Source: SIG636 sp045592105
Lineage (GTDB): Bacteria > Bacillota > Clostridia > Oscillospirales > CAG-382
Reading direction: 5' to 3'
NCBI GenBank assembly: GCA_045592105.1
Contig: JAZNUB010000041.1
Location: 21,402 to 85,401, forward strand
DNA: 64,000 nt
In this document: piece after piece, positions 1-8,082 of the stretch
Layout of the letters: each line of letters begins with the position of its first letter
Position numbering within the stretch: the first letter of the stretch is position 1
Notes under the pieces: model-generated
The model's input: the letters and a program-made list of their open reading frames with translations, nothing else
What the model was told of the DNA's origin: nothing
Database searches by the model: none
Position numbers and translations under genes: made by a program

Positions 1-407
1 AAATAGGGGTTTGCCGTTCCGCAGGCAAGTATGGCAACGCCGCCGTTTTCCATACAGCGAACAGCCGCCTCCGGCGAATAAACCTCTGCCAGCCTTTGAA
101 CCTGAAGCGCGGAGAAAACGTGTGCATCCACACCGCATTTGATAAGCGCATCCTGCACCGCTATCGAGTTTATAAGCGTTGCAAGCATCCCCATACCGTC
201 ACTACGCGAACGCTGTACGCTTATGCCTATACGCCCGCGCCAGATGTTGCCGCCGCCTAAAACCAGCGCAACCTGAACGCCCATATCCGTGCAACGCTTT
301 ATCGCACCGCATACCTCCATCAAAAACTGACCGTTGATGATGCTGTCCTCAGCAGAAAGCGCCTCGCCCGAAAGCTTAAGCAGAACTCTTTTGTATTTCG
401 GAACCAT
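1..407 (-). CDS. pyrH: UMP kinase, N-terminal part (runs off the window)
   Basis: The product phosphorylates UMP to UDP in pyrimidine nucleotide synthesis in the cytoplasm. The reverse strand reads from an ATG at 407 through KRVLLKLSGEAL, the amino-acid-kinase nucleotide loop, then VALVLGGGNIWRG and a DGMGMLATLINS segment, all hallmarks of bacterial PyrH. About 135 codons are visible; the C-terminal 100 or so lie beyond base 1. A GGAG Shine-Dalgarno sits at a normal distance upstream of the ATG. It is divergent from nothing nearby and lies downstream of the metalloprotease gene on the same strand with a 40-bp gap. Family assignment is secure; regulation by UTP/GTP is family knowledge only. 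Confidence 0.93.
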   Translation of the reverse strand, partial: MVPKYKRVLLKLSGEALSAEDSIINGQFLMEVCGAIKRCTDMGVQVALVLGGGNIWRGRIGISVQRSRSDGMGMLATLINSIAVQDALIKCGVDAHVFSALQVQRLAEVYSPEAAVRCMENGGVAILACGTANPY

Positions 408-447
408 TTTTACCAACTCCTAACTATAAGCGTTTATCTTAAATTAA

Positions 448-1830
448 TTATAAACATTCATCAAGCACAGCCTTAAGCTGTGGGTTAAGCCATTTATCCC
501 AGCCAATAAGCTTTGCGGTAAGCGGGCCAATGTAGCACTCGTGTATATTAGTAGGCTCGTATCGCATAAGGTCGCTTGCAAAATAAGTGCCTGCAAGCTT
601 ATCCCCCAGCTCGCTAACGGTACCCTCGTACAAATCCTTTGCACCAAACGCGTGCAACAGCTCGTGCGCGTAAACGGCAGGGCAGGAGAAGTAATCCCCC
701 TGCTCAGGTGTGCTGTAAAACATCACGCCAAACTCATAGAACCATTCACTTTCGTTAGTGAAATCCCTTTCACAGGGGACGAAATAGCTACGCCCGTGCT
801 TGTTAAAATGGAACAGCACACAAACGTTATCGTAGCTTTTGCCCTCACACACGCTATCTGTAAACTGCTTTATGCCATCGTACTCGGTGCCGATAAACGC
901 GCTTTTTCCGTAGTTACCGCCAACGGTGTAATCAGCCGCATCCTCCCCCACGCGAAAATCAACCTCCACGGTGGTGAAGCTTAGCTCGGACACCTCGTAG
1001 CCATCAGCGGCATCCTTCAAAAACTCAAGCCCCTCGTTAAGCATAGCCCTTGCATCCGCTTTTGCCGCATCAGTCCAATAGCTGTTACTGTCGTTAGCAA
1101 ACACGTTTATTATCATACATTCGCCGCTTAGGGTTTTACAGCTTCCGTTTCGTTCGGTAACGGTGTTTTGCACCCAGGGCAAGCTTTTTTTCCACTCTTG
1201 CTCTATATAATAAAGGCTGTTTGTAAGCCGTAGCCCCTCGCTTGTTTCAACGGCGTGCACAGTATATCTGCGCTCACCGTCGTCATAGTTAAAAGCATAT
1301 CCGCTTTCGGTTTCCTCCAAAAAGCTGATATTAGCGTTATCCACGTTGGGGCAGAAGCCTGCGCTGTATATAAAGCTTGCCTCCGTACACCCACCTTCAC
1401 CCTCACGCAAGGCTAAAGGGCCGTATTGCGGGCAGCTTTGCAAATAACGCTCCTTAACCGTGCTTGTGTCCGCATAAACCTTGTCAAGCAGGGAAACCAC
1501 GCTGTCGTAACGGAAAAACTCGCTGTCCTCCCGCAGAACGCCGTACTCACCCAAATCAGGTTCGTCCCCTGCCAGCTCGCTTTTCAAAGCTCCGTTTGCA
1601 AATATATCTATAATCTGCCTGTCAAGCTTTATCAGCTTGTACACTTTAGCGCAAAGCTCTGCATTTTCCTCGCTTGATTCTTCAAAGGAGTAAACAACGC
1701 TGTTCTCACTTGAAGGCAGCACGCTTTCCTCGGCATAGCTATGCTCCGAATAGCTTGGGGTTACGGTAACGGTGCAAGCGCTTAAGCACAAGATAACGGC
1801 AAGCACACATATTAATAACGCACGTTTCAT
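448..1830 (-). CDS. secreted zinc-metalloprotease-like lipoprotein
   Basis: A 460-residue protein begins with a lipoprotein signal (MKRALLICVLAVILCLSAC, lipobox Cys at 19), so it should be anchored outside the membrane. After a Ser/Glu-rich linker and about 300 residues with no motif I recognise, it carries AHELLHAFGAKDLYEG near residue 395. This is a HExxHxxGxxD metzincin-type zinc site, in which Asp is the third ligand as in snapalysin-like enzymes. The start overlaps the stop of the upstream gene by 4 bp (ATGA), so the two are translationally coupled and probably work together at the surface. Substrate is unknown. I see the zinc motif and signal peptide directly; protease activity is inferred. 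Confidence 0.72.
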   Translation of the reverse strand: MKRALLICVLAVILCLSACTVTVTPSYSEHSYAEESVLPSSENSVVYSFEESSEENAELCAKVYKLIKLDRQIIDIFANGALKSELAGDEPDLGEYGVLREDSEFFRYDSVVSLLDKVYADTSTVKERYLQSCPQYGPLALREGEGGCTEASFIYSAGFCPNVDNANISFLEETESGYAFNYDDGERRYTVHAVETSEGLRLTNSLYYIEQEWKKSLPWVQNTVTERNGSCKTLSGECMIINVFANDSNSYWTDAAKADARAMLNEGLEFLKDAADGYEVSELSFTTVEVDFRVGEDAADYTVGGNYGKSAFIGTEYDGIKQFTDSVCEGKSYDNVCVLFHFNKHGRSYFVPCERDFTNESEWFYEFGVMFYSTPEQGDYFSCPAVYAHELLHAFGAKDLYEGTVSELGDKLAGTYFASDLMRYEPTNIHECYIGPLTAKLIGWDKWLNPQLKAVLDECL

Positions 1831-3035
1831 TCGCTTTTCTTGTAGAAATAAGTAGCCATAAGCGTAGCGATAGCGGCTATTACGAGAACTGCCGAAGCTA
1901 TGCTTAATTTAACAATCAAGCCGTCTATAAAATCGCCGCGCTCGCTTTCGGTGGTAACACGCGAAAGCTCAACGGAAACGGATTGGTTAGTGGTTATATT
2001 GCTTAGCTTGCAGATGTACTGCCTTTTGTTGCTTTTAGTGCTTTCAAAAACGGATACGTCCTTCTCAACGCCGTTTATCGTTACCTTTGTTATCGCATAG
2101 CCTTGGTTAAGCGTGAGCGTTACCTTGGCACCGGAGCCGTAGGTTACACTTGCGGGCGATGCGCTTATCTTACCGCCTTCGTTGTTACAGCTTGTGCTTA
2201 TTTTAAACCTTCTGCTCGTATAAGTGTCCTTAATAGCCCAATCGGCAATGGTGGGCTCGGTATAGCTTAGCGCGTAATCCAAGCAATCGTCAAACGTGCC
2301 GTCCACAAAGGTGATAGGTGCGGTGACACCGGAAATAACCTTTATATTTGCGGCAAGCTTTTTAATGCTTGTGTTGCTTCCCTCGGCAAACATAAAGAAA
2401 TCCACGCCGGCATCGTAAATCTGCGCCGCGTTTGCGGGAACACGGATACCGCCTACGGTTAGCAAACGGTTTACCTTAGAGGTTTTGCGTGCCGCATAGT
2501 CAAAAGCGGCATCTGCCCCCGTGCCGATACCTGCCACAAGATGCTTTTCAAGGATTATTTCCGTTGCCTCTATTTCGCCCGCAAGCTCCATAACTGCGTT
2601 CATAACCTGCGTTGGCACCGTTTCGCTTTCGGAACTTTCTTCCGTAAAGCTTTCCTCCACGGGGCATTGGGGTGCTACTATTATATATTGAAAATCTTTG
2701 TAAAGCGCATCAGCCCCATCGGAAACAAGCTGGTTTAGCAGCCCTTTTTCGTTAAGCTGTGCCGTGTTATCGTTGCCCTTGCCGCCTTCACCGTGAAAAT
2801 AAAGGATAAGCATAGCGGGCTTGTCCGTATTAGCGGAAGAATAGGAGGGGGAATAATATATACGATAGTTAAGCTCGTACTTTGTAGTAGATATATAGGT
2901 TTTGGCCACCATCTTTTCAGCAAGCTGCTGTGCCGTGGCAGAATCTAAAGCCCCTGCCGCAAAAACGGTTACGGAAAGCGCCGATATAAATATTATAACG
3001 GCAAAAAGCGCCGCACTTATTCTTTTGATATTCAT
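1827..3035 (-). CDS. secreted COG4099-like alpha/beta-hydrolase pseudoenzyme with membrane anchor
   Basis: The 402-residue product has a signal peptide (residues 1-27) and an esterase-like region. ILYFHGEGGKGNDN and YIIVAPQCP match the oxyanion-strand pattern of the predicted-peptidase COG4099 family. A short beta domain resembling a divergent InlB-type repeat follows (about 295-355), and a C-terminal membrane helix (about 375-395) ends in KKSE. At the nucleophile elbow, where the family has GxSxGG, the sequence reads AGIGTGADAA: the serine is glycine. No GH-type catalytic histidine is evident before the IADWAI stretch. It is therefore probably a non-catalytic binding or scaffolding protein. 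It is first gene of a two-gene unit with the metalloprotease and has its own promoter at 3103-3130. Confidence 0.62.
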   Translation of the reverse strand: MNIKRISAALFAVIIFISALSVTVFAAGALDSATAQQLAEKMVAKTYISTTKYELNYRIYYSPSYSSANTDKPAMLILYFHGEGGKGNDNTAQLNEKGLLNQLVSDGADALYKDFQYIIVAPQCPVEESFTEESSESETVPTQVMNAVMELAGEIEATEIILEKHLVAGIGTGADAAFDYAARKTSKVNRLLTVGGIRVPANAAQIYDAGVDFFMFAEGSNTSIKKLAANIKVISGVTAPITFVDGTFDDCLDYALSYTEPTIADWAIKDTYTSRRFKISTSCNNEGGKISASPASVTYGSGAKVTLTLNQGYAITKVTINGVEKDVSVFESTKSNKRQYICKLSNITTNQSVSVELSRVTTESERGDFIDGLIVKLSIASAVLVIAAIATLMATYFYKKSE

Positions 3036-3102
3036 AAAAATCTATCCTTTCAAGCGATGCCGATACAAGTATACGGCAAGGCATTATAATCCCATATTTA
3101 CA

Positions 3103-3130
3103 ATTATATATATTTTAGCTAATTTGTCAA
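3103..3130 (-). promoter_or_regulatory. sigma-A-type promoter of the pseudo-hydrolase/metalloprotease pair
   Basis: On the minus strand TTGACA (3130-3125) is followed after 16 bp by TATAAT (3108-3103). Both hexamers are perfect consensus and lie about 70 bp before the start at 3035. Confidence 0.7.
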
Positions 3131-3162
3131 GTGCTTACTGCACCCGCTTTAGGCGATGTTGC

Positions 3163-3191
3163 TTGACAAAGCAAGGCGCGTTTGGTATACT
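3163..3191 (+). promoter_or_regulatory. sigma-A-type promoter of dut operon
   Basis: TTGACA at 3163-3168, a 17-bp spacer and TATACT at 3186-3191 lie 33 bp before the dut start, with AAAGGAG as ribosome site. It is divergent from the promoter at 3103-3130. Confidence 0.75.
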
Positions 3192-3223
3192 TAATACACA
3201 TAAAGCCAAAGGAGTTTTTTTAG

Positions 3224-3709
3224 ATGGAGCGTATAGCAAAATTTGAAGCCGTAAGTGAAGCGCAGTATATAAAGGATGCGGGCGAGGACAAGGCAGAAAG
3301 CTTTAACGCCTTGCGTTTGCCGCGCCGCGCCACGGCACATTCCGCGGGCTACGATTTCTTTGCCCCGTACGATGTTTTTCTGCCTGCAAACGGTAGCGCG
3401 GTAATAAAAACGGGCGTGCGTGCTATGATAGCGGAGGGGTGGGTGCTTATGCTGTACCCCAGAAGCGGCTTGGGCTTTAAGCTGGGGCTTCGGCTTGCCA
3501 ACACCGTTGGCGTTATTGATGGGGACTATTATTTTGCCGATAACGAGGGGCATATTATGATAAAGCTTGTAAACCCAAGCGAAAACAGCATAACCCTGCA
3601 AGCGGGCACGGCGTTTGCACAGGGCGTGTTTGTTCCTTACGGTATTACCGAGGACGATAATCAGGAAGCAAAGCGCCACGGCGGCTTCGGCAGCACGGGC
3701 TCTATGTAA
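3224..3709 (+). CDS. dut: dUTP diphosphatase
   Basis: The enzyme hydrolyses dUTP to dUMP and pyrophosphate, keeping uracil out of DNA and feeding thymidylate synthesis. The 161-residue sequence shows the trimeric dUTPase motifs in order: AHSAGYDFFAP (motif 1), PRSGLGFKLG (motif 2, phosphate binding), NTVGVIDGDYY (motif 3, uracil pocket and catalytic Asp), AFAQGVF (motif 4) and the mobile C-terminal RHGGFGSTGSM (motif 5). A roughly 35-residue N-terminal extension precedes motif 1, a little longer than in many bacterial forms. It is first in a plus-strand run with trxA (20-bp gap) and the MBL hydrolase, under the promoter at 3163-3191. Confidence 0.95.
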   Translation: MERIAKFEAVSEAQYIKDAGEDKAESFNALRLPRRATAHSAGYDFFAPYDVFLPANGSAVIKTGVRAMIAEGWVLMLYPRSGLGFKLGLRLANTVGVIDGDYYFADNEGHIMIKLVNPSENSITLQAGTAFAQGVFVPYGITEDDNQEAKRHGGFGSTGSM

Positions 3710-3729
3710 TATAAATCAGGAGGTATGTT

Positions 3730-4035
3730 ATGGCGTTGACTATAAACAAAAACAATTTTGAAAGCGAAGTATTGAAAAGCGAAAAGCCTGTTCTTTTGGA
3801 TTTTTGGGCAAGCTGGTGCGGCCCCTGCCGTATGATAGCCCCAACGCTGGAGGAAATAGCAGAGCAGCATCCCGAATACAAGGTTGGTAAGATAAACGTG
3901 GATGAGGAGGCGGAGCTTACCGAGCAGTTTAAAATAGTAAGCATCCCCGCGCTTTTCGTTGTGAAAAACGGCAAGGTGGTAAACCAAGCCGTGGGCGTTA
4001 TGCCTAAAGAAAAGATACTTGATATGCTGAAATGA
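3730..4035 (+). CDS. trxA: thioredoxin
   Basis: A 101-residue classical thioredoxin with DFWASWCGPCRM (redox pair CGPC near residue 30), KINVDEEAELTEQFKIVSIPAL containing the cis-proline that packs on the active site, and a VGVMPKEKI tail. It reduces protein disulfides in the cytoplasm with electrons from thioredoxin reductase; a candidate reductase gene is at 59167. The gene starts after a clear AGGAGG and overlaps the next gene by 4 bp (ATGA), indicating co-transcription with the metallo-hydrolase. Assignment is firm; which substrates it serves cannot be read from the sequence. Confidence 0.95.
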   Translation: MALTINKNNFESEVLKSEKPVLLDFWASWCGPCRMIAPTLEEIAEQHPEYKVGKINVDEEAELTEQFKIVSIPALFVVKNGKVVNQAVGVMPKEKILDMLK

Positions 4036-4823
4036 AAATAACCGTTCTTTGTGAAAACACATCGGATAACGCCGCGCTTTCGGCAGAGCACGGCTTAAGC
4101 CTTTATATTGAAACGGATATGCATATACTGCTTTTTGATATGGGGCAAACCGCGCTGTTTGCCGATAACGCGCGCGCTTTGGGTAAGGACCTTGGGCGTG
4201 TGGACACAGCCGTTTTGTCACACGGGCATTACGACCACGCGGGCGGCATAAAGGCTTTCTTGGCGGCGAACAGCCACGCGCCGCTGTATCTTAATGAAAA
4301 CGTTTTCGGCAACTATTATAACGGAGCCGAAAAGTATATAGGTATGGATAAAAGCCTTGTCGATAACAGCCGTTTGCATCTAACGGGCGATGAGCTGAGG
4401 ATAGACAAGCAGCTTTCTTTATATTCGTGCAACGAAAGGGCGCGGAAACACAAAACCAACCCCTATGGGCTGTGTGAACGTAAAAACGGCGGCTTTGTAC
4501 CCGATAGCTTTCTGCACGAGCAGTATTTGCTGATAGAGGAGAACGGTAAGCGCGTTCTTTTAAGCGGTTGCTCGCACAAGGGCGTGCTTAATATACTTGA
4601 TTGGTTTAAGCCGGATGTTTTTGTGGGCGGCTTTCACTTCACAAAGCTTGATGCGAACGGAGAGGGTGCCGAGGTGCTTAACCAAGCGGCAAAGGAGATG
4701 CTTTCCTATCCAACCGTGTACTACACCTGCCATTGCACGGGCGTGGAGCAATACGAACACCTAAAAAACCGTATGGGCGAAAGAGTTTCGTCTCTTTCCA
4801 CGGGAACAACGATTGATATATAA
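4032..4823 (+). CDS. metallo-beta-lactamase-fold hydrolase (DHPS-like)
   Basis: The 263-residue protein has the MBL-fold metal site HGHYDHAGG near residue 65, an intervening CSHKG histidine and a C-terminal FHFTK / HCTG pair of metal ligands. Overall order resembles the subgroup annotated as 7,8-dihydropterin-6-yl-methyl-aminobenzene-phosphate-synthase-like hydrolases, whose bacterial members have no settled substrate. There is no signal peptide, so it is cytoplasmic. The start overlaps trxA by 4 bp, which suggests a shared transcript rather than a shared pathway. The fold is certain; the reaction is not known. Confidence 0.85.
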   Translation: MKITVLCENTSDNAALSAEHGLSLYIETDMHILLFDMGQTALFADNARALGKDLGRVDTAVLSHGHYDHAGGIKAFLAANSHAPLYLNENVFGNYYNGAEKYIGMDKSLVDNSRLHLTGDELRIDKQLSLYSCNERARKHKTNPYGLCERKNGGFVPDSFLHEQYLLIEENGKRVLLSGCSHKGVLNILDWFKPDVFVGGFHFTKLDANGEGAEVLNQAAKEMLSYPTVYYTCHCTGVEQYEHLKNRMGERVSSLSTGTTIDI

Positions 4824-4883
4824 CAGATAAAAGCGGCGCATATTTTGCTCCGTAAAATACAGCGAAATGAGAGGTTTTTTATT

Positions 4884-5822
4884 ATGCTAAAAAGATTTTT
4901 TGCTATAATAGCTGCGGCAACAATCTCTATGTCATGCTTGTGCGGCACTGTGTCTGCGTATGATACGTTGGGGAATGATTATTCTCCGGATGCGATTATA
5001 ATTACCTTGGCCTCTGATCGCGGCTCGATAGAGCTTGCGGAGGTAAAAGAGCTTAACGGTTTTGCCGCTGCACAGCCTTCCGAAAGGCCTGAGTTTGTCA
5101 ACTTCTGTGGTATAGATGTAAGCGGTGTCACCACTTTTACCGCTACGCCCGATATGTTTATCTTAAAGCTTTTAAATCAGGAAAAGCAGTATTATTTACC
5201 CCAGTTGGACTTTTTAAAGATAGCTTCGGGGGATACCCTTTCAAGTATTGATGCAAATATATTTGTTAGCATAGAAGATTCTTACTCGGCGCTTAACAAG
5301 ATAATTATACCTAATGAGGTGCTGTACTTTGTTGAAGTTGGCTCTGAGGCGGACGAGGTTTTGAAGGGCTTTTCCGAAAATGGGTGCGCCCTAAAAAGCT
5401 TTTACGGCGTTACTCTTGTCAGCGTTTCAACTATTGCAAGATACGAGGGCGAAGAAAAGCTTGCTTTGTATGCTATAAAGGTTTTGAAAAACAGCGATGT
5501 TTTGCCGCTTATAGAACTGCTTAACGGCGAAAAGCTTGCAGAAAACAGAAATGCCGCACTTCACAGCTATCTTGGATATTCCGCTGTAGAAAGCCACTAT
5601 CTTGATAGTACGGAGAAGCCAAGCGACAATGCAGTACGCAATATTGCAGTTGGGGACGTAAACGGCGATGGGGCGTTGGATAATATAGATGCCGCTTTGA
5701 TACTTAAGTACGATGCCGGTATAGAGGATTTGGCAGATGCTGAATATGCCGATATAAACGGCGACGGTGAAGCAAATAACCTTGATGCCGCGATTATTCT
5801 TAGATACGATGCGGGTATGTAA
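4884..5822 (+). CDS. secreted dockerin type I protein
   Basis: The chosen ATG at 4884 follows GAGAGG at normal spacing and begins a signal peptide (MLKRFFAIIAAATISMSCLCGTVSA), giving 312 residues; an upstream in-frame TTG at 4845 lacks a ribosome site. The middle (about 40-245) has no domain I recognise. The last 60 residues are a type I dockerin: two calcium-binding duplicates, GDVNGDGALDNIDAALIL and ADINGDGEANNLDAAIIL. Dockerins plug secreted proteins into cohesin-bearing scaffolds such as cellulosomes, so this protein is probably displayed on an extracellular complex. No scaffoldin or cohesin is visible in the window. Confidence 0.85.
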   Translation: MLKRFFAIIAAATISMSCLCGTVSAYDTLGNDYSPDAIIITLASDRGSIELAEVKELNGFAAAQPSERPEFVNFCGIDVSGVTTFTATPDMFILKLLNQEKQYYLPQLDFLKIASGDTLSSIDANIFVSIEDSYSALNKIIIPNEVLYFVEVGSEADEVLKGFSENGCALKSFYGVTLVSVSTIARYEGEEKLALYAIKVLKNSDVLPLIELLNGEKLAENRNAALHSYLGYSAVESHYLDSTEKPSDNAVRNIAVGDVNGDGALDNIDAALILKYDAGIEDLADAEYADINGDGEANNLDAAIILRYDAGM

Positions 5823-5840
5823 CTTATAATTAACATGAAA

Positions 5841-5872
5841 AACGCTTGCCAAAAATCGGCAGGCGTTTTTTT
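5841..5872 (+). terminator. Rho-independent terminator after the dockerin gene
   Basis: AACGCTTGCC (5841-5850) pairs with GGCAGGCGTT (5858-5867) across a 7-base loop, one G-T pair, followed by a T run. Confidence 0.85.
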
Positions 5873-5893
5873 AAAAAATATTGTGGTAATATC

Positions 5894-5922
5894 TTTCAAT
5901 TTAAAGAGCTTTGTGGTATAAT
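5894..5922 (+). promoter_or_regulatory. native uvrB promoter, now driving a truncated gene
   Basis: A TGG-extended TATAAT at 5917-5922 with a weak -35 (TTTCAA, 5894-5899) lies 45 bp before the uvrB stub, which also has a good AAGGAGG. The intact gene downstream uses a different promoter. Confidence 0.5.
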
Positions 5923-5967
5923 GATTTGATAAACCGCAGATAGTAGTAACGATAAGGAGGCGGCTGT

Positions 5968-6291
5968 ATGGCAAATTTCGAGCTTGTGTCCAAATTCAAG
6001 CCCACGGGTGACCAGCCCGAGGCGATAGAAAAGCTTACAAACGGTATATTGTCGGGGCTGAACGAGCAGGTTTTACTGGGGGTTACGGGTTCGGGTAAGA
6101 CCTTTACTATGGCTAACATTATAGCCAAGGTAAACAAGCCCACCTTGGTGCTTGTTCATAACAAAACGCTTGCCGCACAGTTATGCTCTGAGTTTCGAGA
6201 GTTCTTCCCCAACAACGCGGTAGAATACTTCGTATCCTATCGGAAAATTCCCCTAAATTTTAGTGCAATATGTTCATATAATTTCATTTAG
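5968..6291 (+). pseudogene. uvrB: truncated uvrB 5' fragment (host remnant)
   Basis: The frame encodes the first 91 residues of UvrB, including the helicase Walker A GVTGSGKT and HNKTLAA, then departs at FVSY into 16 unrelated residues ending at 6291. Residues 35-91 are identical to the intact UvrB at 34433, whereas 11 of the first 34 differ. At DNA level the two copies differ by many synonymous changes interrupted by identical blocks of 32 and 28 bp. The stub keeps a promoter and ribosome site, and its codons resemble the host genes. It is best explained as the host 5' end left behind when an element entered uvrB. A 107-residue peptide could still be made but would lack all UvrB functions. 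Confidence 0.9.
6182..6209 (+). repeat. candidate attL core of the integrated element
   Basis: These 28 bp are identical to 34647-34674 inside the intact uvrB (codons for about L72-P81). Sequence similarity to uvrB stops about 30 bp further right. The exact crossover could lie anywhere in the shared blocks. Confidence 0.6.
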
Positions 6292-6353
6292 TTCGCTAAA
6301 AGATGCGCAAAGTGCACATAAAATATACGATTTTGCAATGCGGAAAAATCGTC

Positions 6354-6374
6354 AAAATGACCTGATTCGTCATC
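6354..6374 (+). repeat. subterminal 21-bp direct repeat, left copy
   Basis: The 21 bp beginning AAAATGACCTGATTCG recur exactly at 34310-34330. The copies lie about 150-340 bp inside the two proposed element ends and in the same orientation. They could be arm-type integrase/excisionase sites. The rest of 6241-6445 shows no gene. Confidence 0.6.
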
Positions 6375-6445
6375 GAAAATAGAAGGTCATAGGGACGAAC
6401 TCAAATTGAATATCGATGGAATCAGGACGAATTAAAATATATAAT

Positions 6446-6496
6446 AGTCAGCAATATTATTGTGCCTATCGGCACGAGTATTGCTGACTTTTTTTA
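6446..6496 (+). terminator. strong hairpin terminator at the element left end
   Basis: AGTCAGCAATA (6446-6456) pairs with TATTGCTGACT (6479-6489), with an inner GTGCC-TATC-GGCAC stem, and is followed by eight T. It would stop transcription coming from the uvrB stub before the defence genes. Confidence 0.85.
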
Positions 6497-6654
6497 TATG
6501 AAATCCTGTGTAAAAAATTTTTTGAAAAAATTCAATTTTTTTATAGACGTTTTTGCTTTTTTCGACATTTATATAGTGGAGACATTAGATAAATCTCAAA
6601 AATATTATTTTATAGGTCATGTTAAGCCAAAAACTCAAGATAAGGGAGCGTAAA

Positions 6655-7185
6655 ATGGGGAATATACTGCAACGTATCATTTATTATGCATCGTGTGCTA
6701 CTCCCATAGCAATTACATTTTCAATAGTATGGTGCATTCAAGAGCATACATGTTTAGTTCCTTCAATTATAATCTTGGTAGGCATATTTATATTAATCCT
6801 TTTCAAAAAGTTATTTTTGTATGCACTTAAATCATCACAAATAACTACGGTAAACGTGATAGAAGTTATCCCAAAAGATGGATGGGTACTTGCGTATATA
6901 ATTTCTTACTTGTTCCCATTTGTGAGCTTTGTAATAGACGATGTTGATTATTTATTGTTCGGTATACTTTCGGTATTATTTGTAATCATTGCCGGATGTA
7001 CGCATTCCGCAACGCCAAATCCTATCCTATGGGCATTCGGATATCACTTTTATGAATTGAAAAGTAAACACGGTATGTCCGGTTACATTTACGCATGTAA
7101 AGGCAAATTATGTACTCCAAAGGATATAAAGACCGCTAGGCGTTATTTTGACTTGTTATTAGTAGAAGATAAATCTGAAAGGTAA
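6655..7185 (+). CDS. kwaA: Kiwa-like membrane protein KwaA
   Basis: Start chosen at the ATG after AAGGGAGC; 176 residues. Four hydrophobic helices fill residues about 7-28, 34-56, 77-95 and 97-114. A cytoplasmic tail with NPILWAFGYHFYEL follows. Size, four-helix layout and the N-P-x-L-GY-x-x-Y motif fit KwaA of the two-gene Kiwa anti-phage system, in which KwaA sits in the inner membrane and acts with KwaB. The partner follows after 4 bp, as in known Kiwa loci. Base composition is clearly more AT-rich than the host genes. Identification is from memory of family features, not a search, so a different small membrane protein remains possible. Confidence 0.58.
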   Translation: MGNILQRIIYYASCATPIAITFSIVWCIQEHTCLVPSIIILVGIFILILFKKLFLYALKSSQITTVNVIEVIPKDGWVLAYIISYLFPFVSFVIDDVDYLLFGILSVLFVIIAGCTHSATPNPILWAFGYHFYELKSKHGMSGYIYACKGKLCTPKDIKTARRYFDLLLVEDKSER

Positions 7186-7189
7186 AATT

Positions 7190-8077
7190 ATGTTTGAAAA
7201 CAGCTCTGTATTTATATTCACAGAATCCAATTGCCAGCATAGTGTATTGAAATTAGAAATGGATGCTAATACACAAAAAGCGATTTGCGAGACCTTTAAT
7301 CAAGCACAAATAAGCTTGACGGAAAATAAGAACAAAATCGTTTTTGACGGTAACTATAAACCTCACGATGATGAATTCCTTTCGATTTCCAATTTTACAT
7401 TGGCGGATGAAATTAAGGACGCAATCCGAAACCCTTTAGGAGTTCATAGTTATTGTAAAAGTGAAGATAAATATCCCGAAATTAAAGCTATCTTTGTAGG
7501 TGAAAAAGAAGATAGCAACGATAAAGAAGTTTTTCGCATTGCTTTTCAGCGTTTCAAAAAGGAACAGTATATATCTACAAAACCGTTCAATTTGTTTTTT
7601 GATAACAAAACATTTATTCAAGAAACAAGATTTGGTATAAGTATCGCTGATACTATTGACTGTTATTATGAAGACGGAGAGCTTCAATTCCTATCATTTT
7701 ATTTCGCTCGTCAAATATTTGATTTAAGCGATTATTATCGCACAGCAACCGATAATGAAGTAACCACATTTGCTGCCAGCGATAAACTGGCTTTAGAAGA
7801 TAAAGATCTATTTATCGCAAATGCGAATTCTTGGATAAGGAGAAAAATCGCATTGATAAACGACTCCGGAGTTTTAAACAATAACACCGCACATCAAATA
7901 AAGTCGTTAGCCAAAAAAATAGGGGTTTCAGTTGATGTTGCTGACAACAAGGTGGTAATCCCCAGAGACAAAGAACAGGTCAAAATTATTTTAGGCTTCT
8001 TAGACGAAGAAGCATATAAAGGCCCTTTTACCAAAAAGACCTTTTTAGCAAATTCCAAAAGAACGATCGGGAAATAG
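7190..8077 (+). CDS. kwaB: Kiwa-like DUF4868 protein KwaB
   Basis: A 295-residue soluble protein without signal or membrane helices, immediately after the four-helix gene. Length, the mixed alpha/beta N-terminal half, the conserved middle (FFDNKTFIQETRFG, residues about 138-151) and a C-terminal helical/AVDVADNKVVIP-type module ending in TKKTFLANSKR fit the DUF4868 family to which KwaB belongs. KwaB binds DNA in characterised Kiwa systems and limits phage replication together with KwaA. A ribosome site (AAAGG) overlaps the end of the first gene. The downstream neighbour is convergent only 5 bp away, so the pair forms a complete two-gene operon. DUF4868 is recognised by pattern only. Confidence 0.58.
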   Translation: MFENSSVFIFTESNCQHSVLKLEMDANTQKAICETFNQAQISLTENKNKIVFDGNYKPHDDEFLSISNFTLADEIKDAIRNPLGVHSYCKSEDKYPEIKAIFVGEKEDSNDKEVFRIAFQRFKKEQYISTKPFNLFFDNKTFIQETRFGISIADTIDCYYEDGELQFLSFYFARQIFDLSDYYRTATDNEVTTFAASDKLALEDKDLFIANANSWIRRKIALINDSGVLNNNTAHQIKSLAKKIGVSVDVADNKVVIPRDKEQVKIILGFLDEEAYKGPFTKKTFLANSKRTIGK

Positions 8078-8082
8078 GGAGG

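Noticed and set aside
4845..4883. Upstream TTG start for the dockerin protein
   Set aside because: No ribosome site and it would put 13 charged residues before a normal signal peptide.
6462..6653. A 63-codon open frame before the Kiwa-like genes
   Set aside because: It starts inside the terminator hairpin, lacks a ribosome site and overlaps the better-supported start of the membrane protein.
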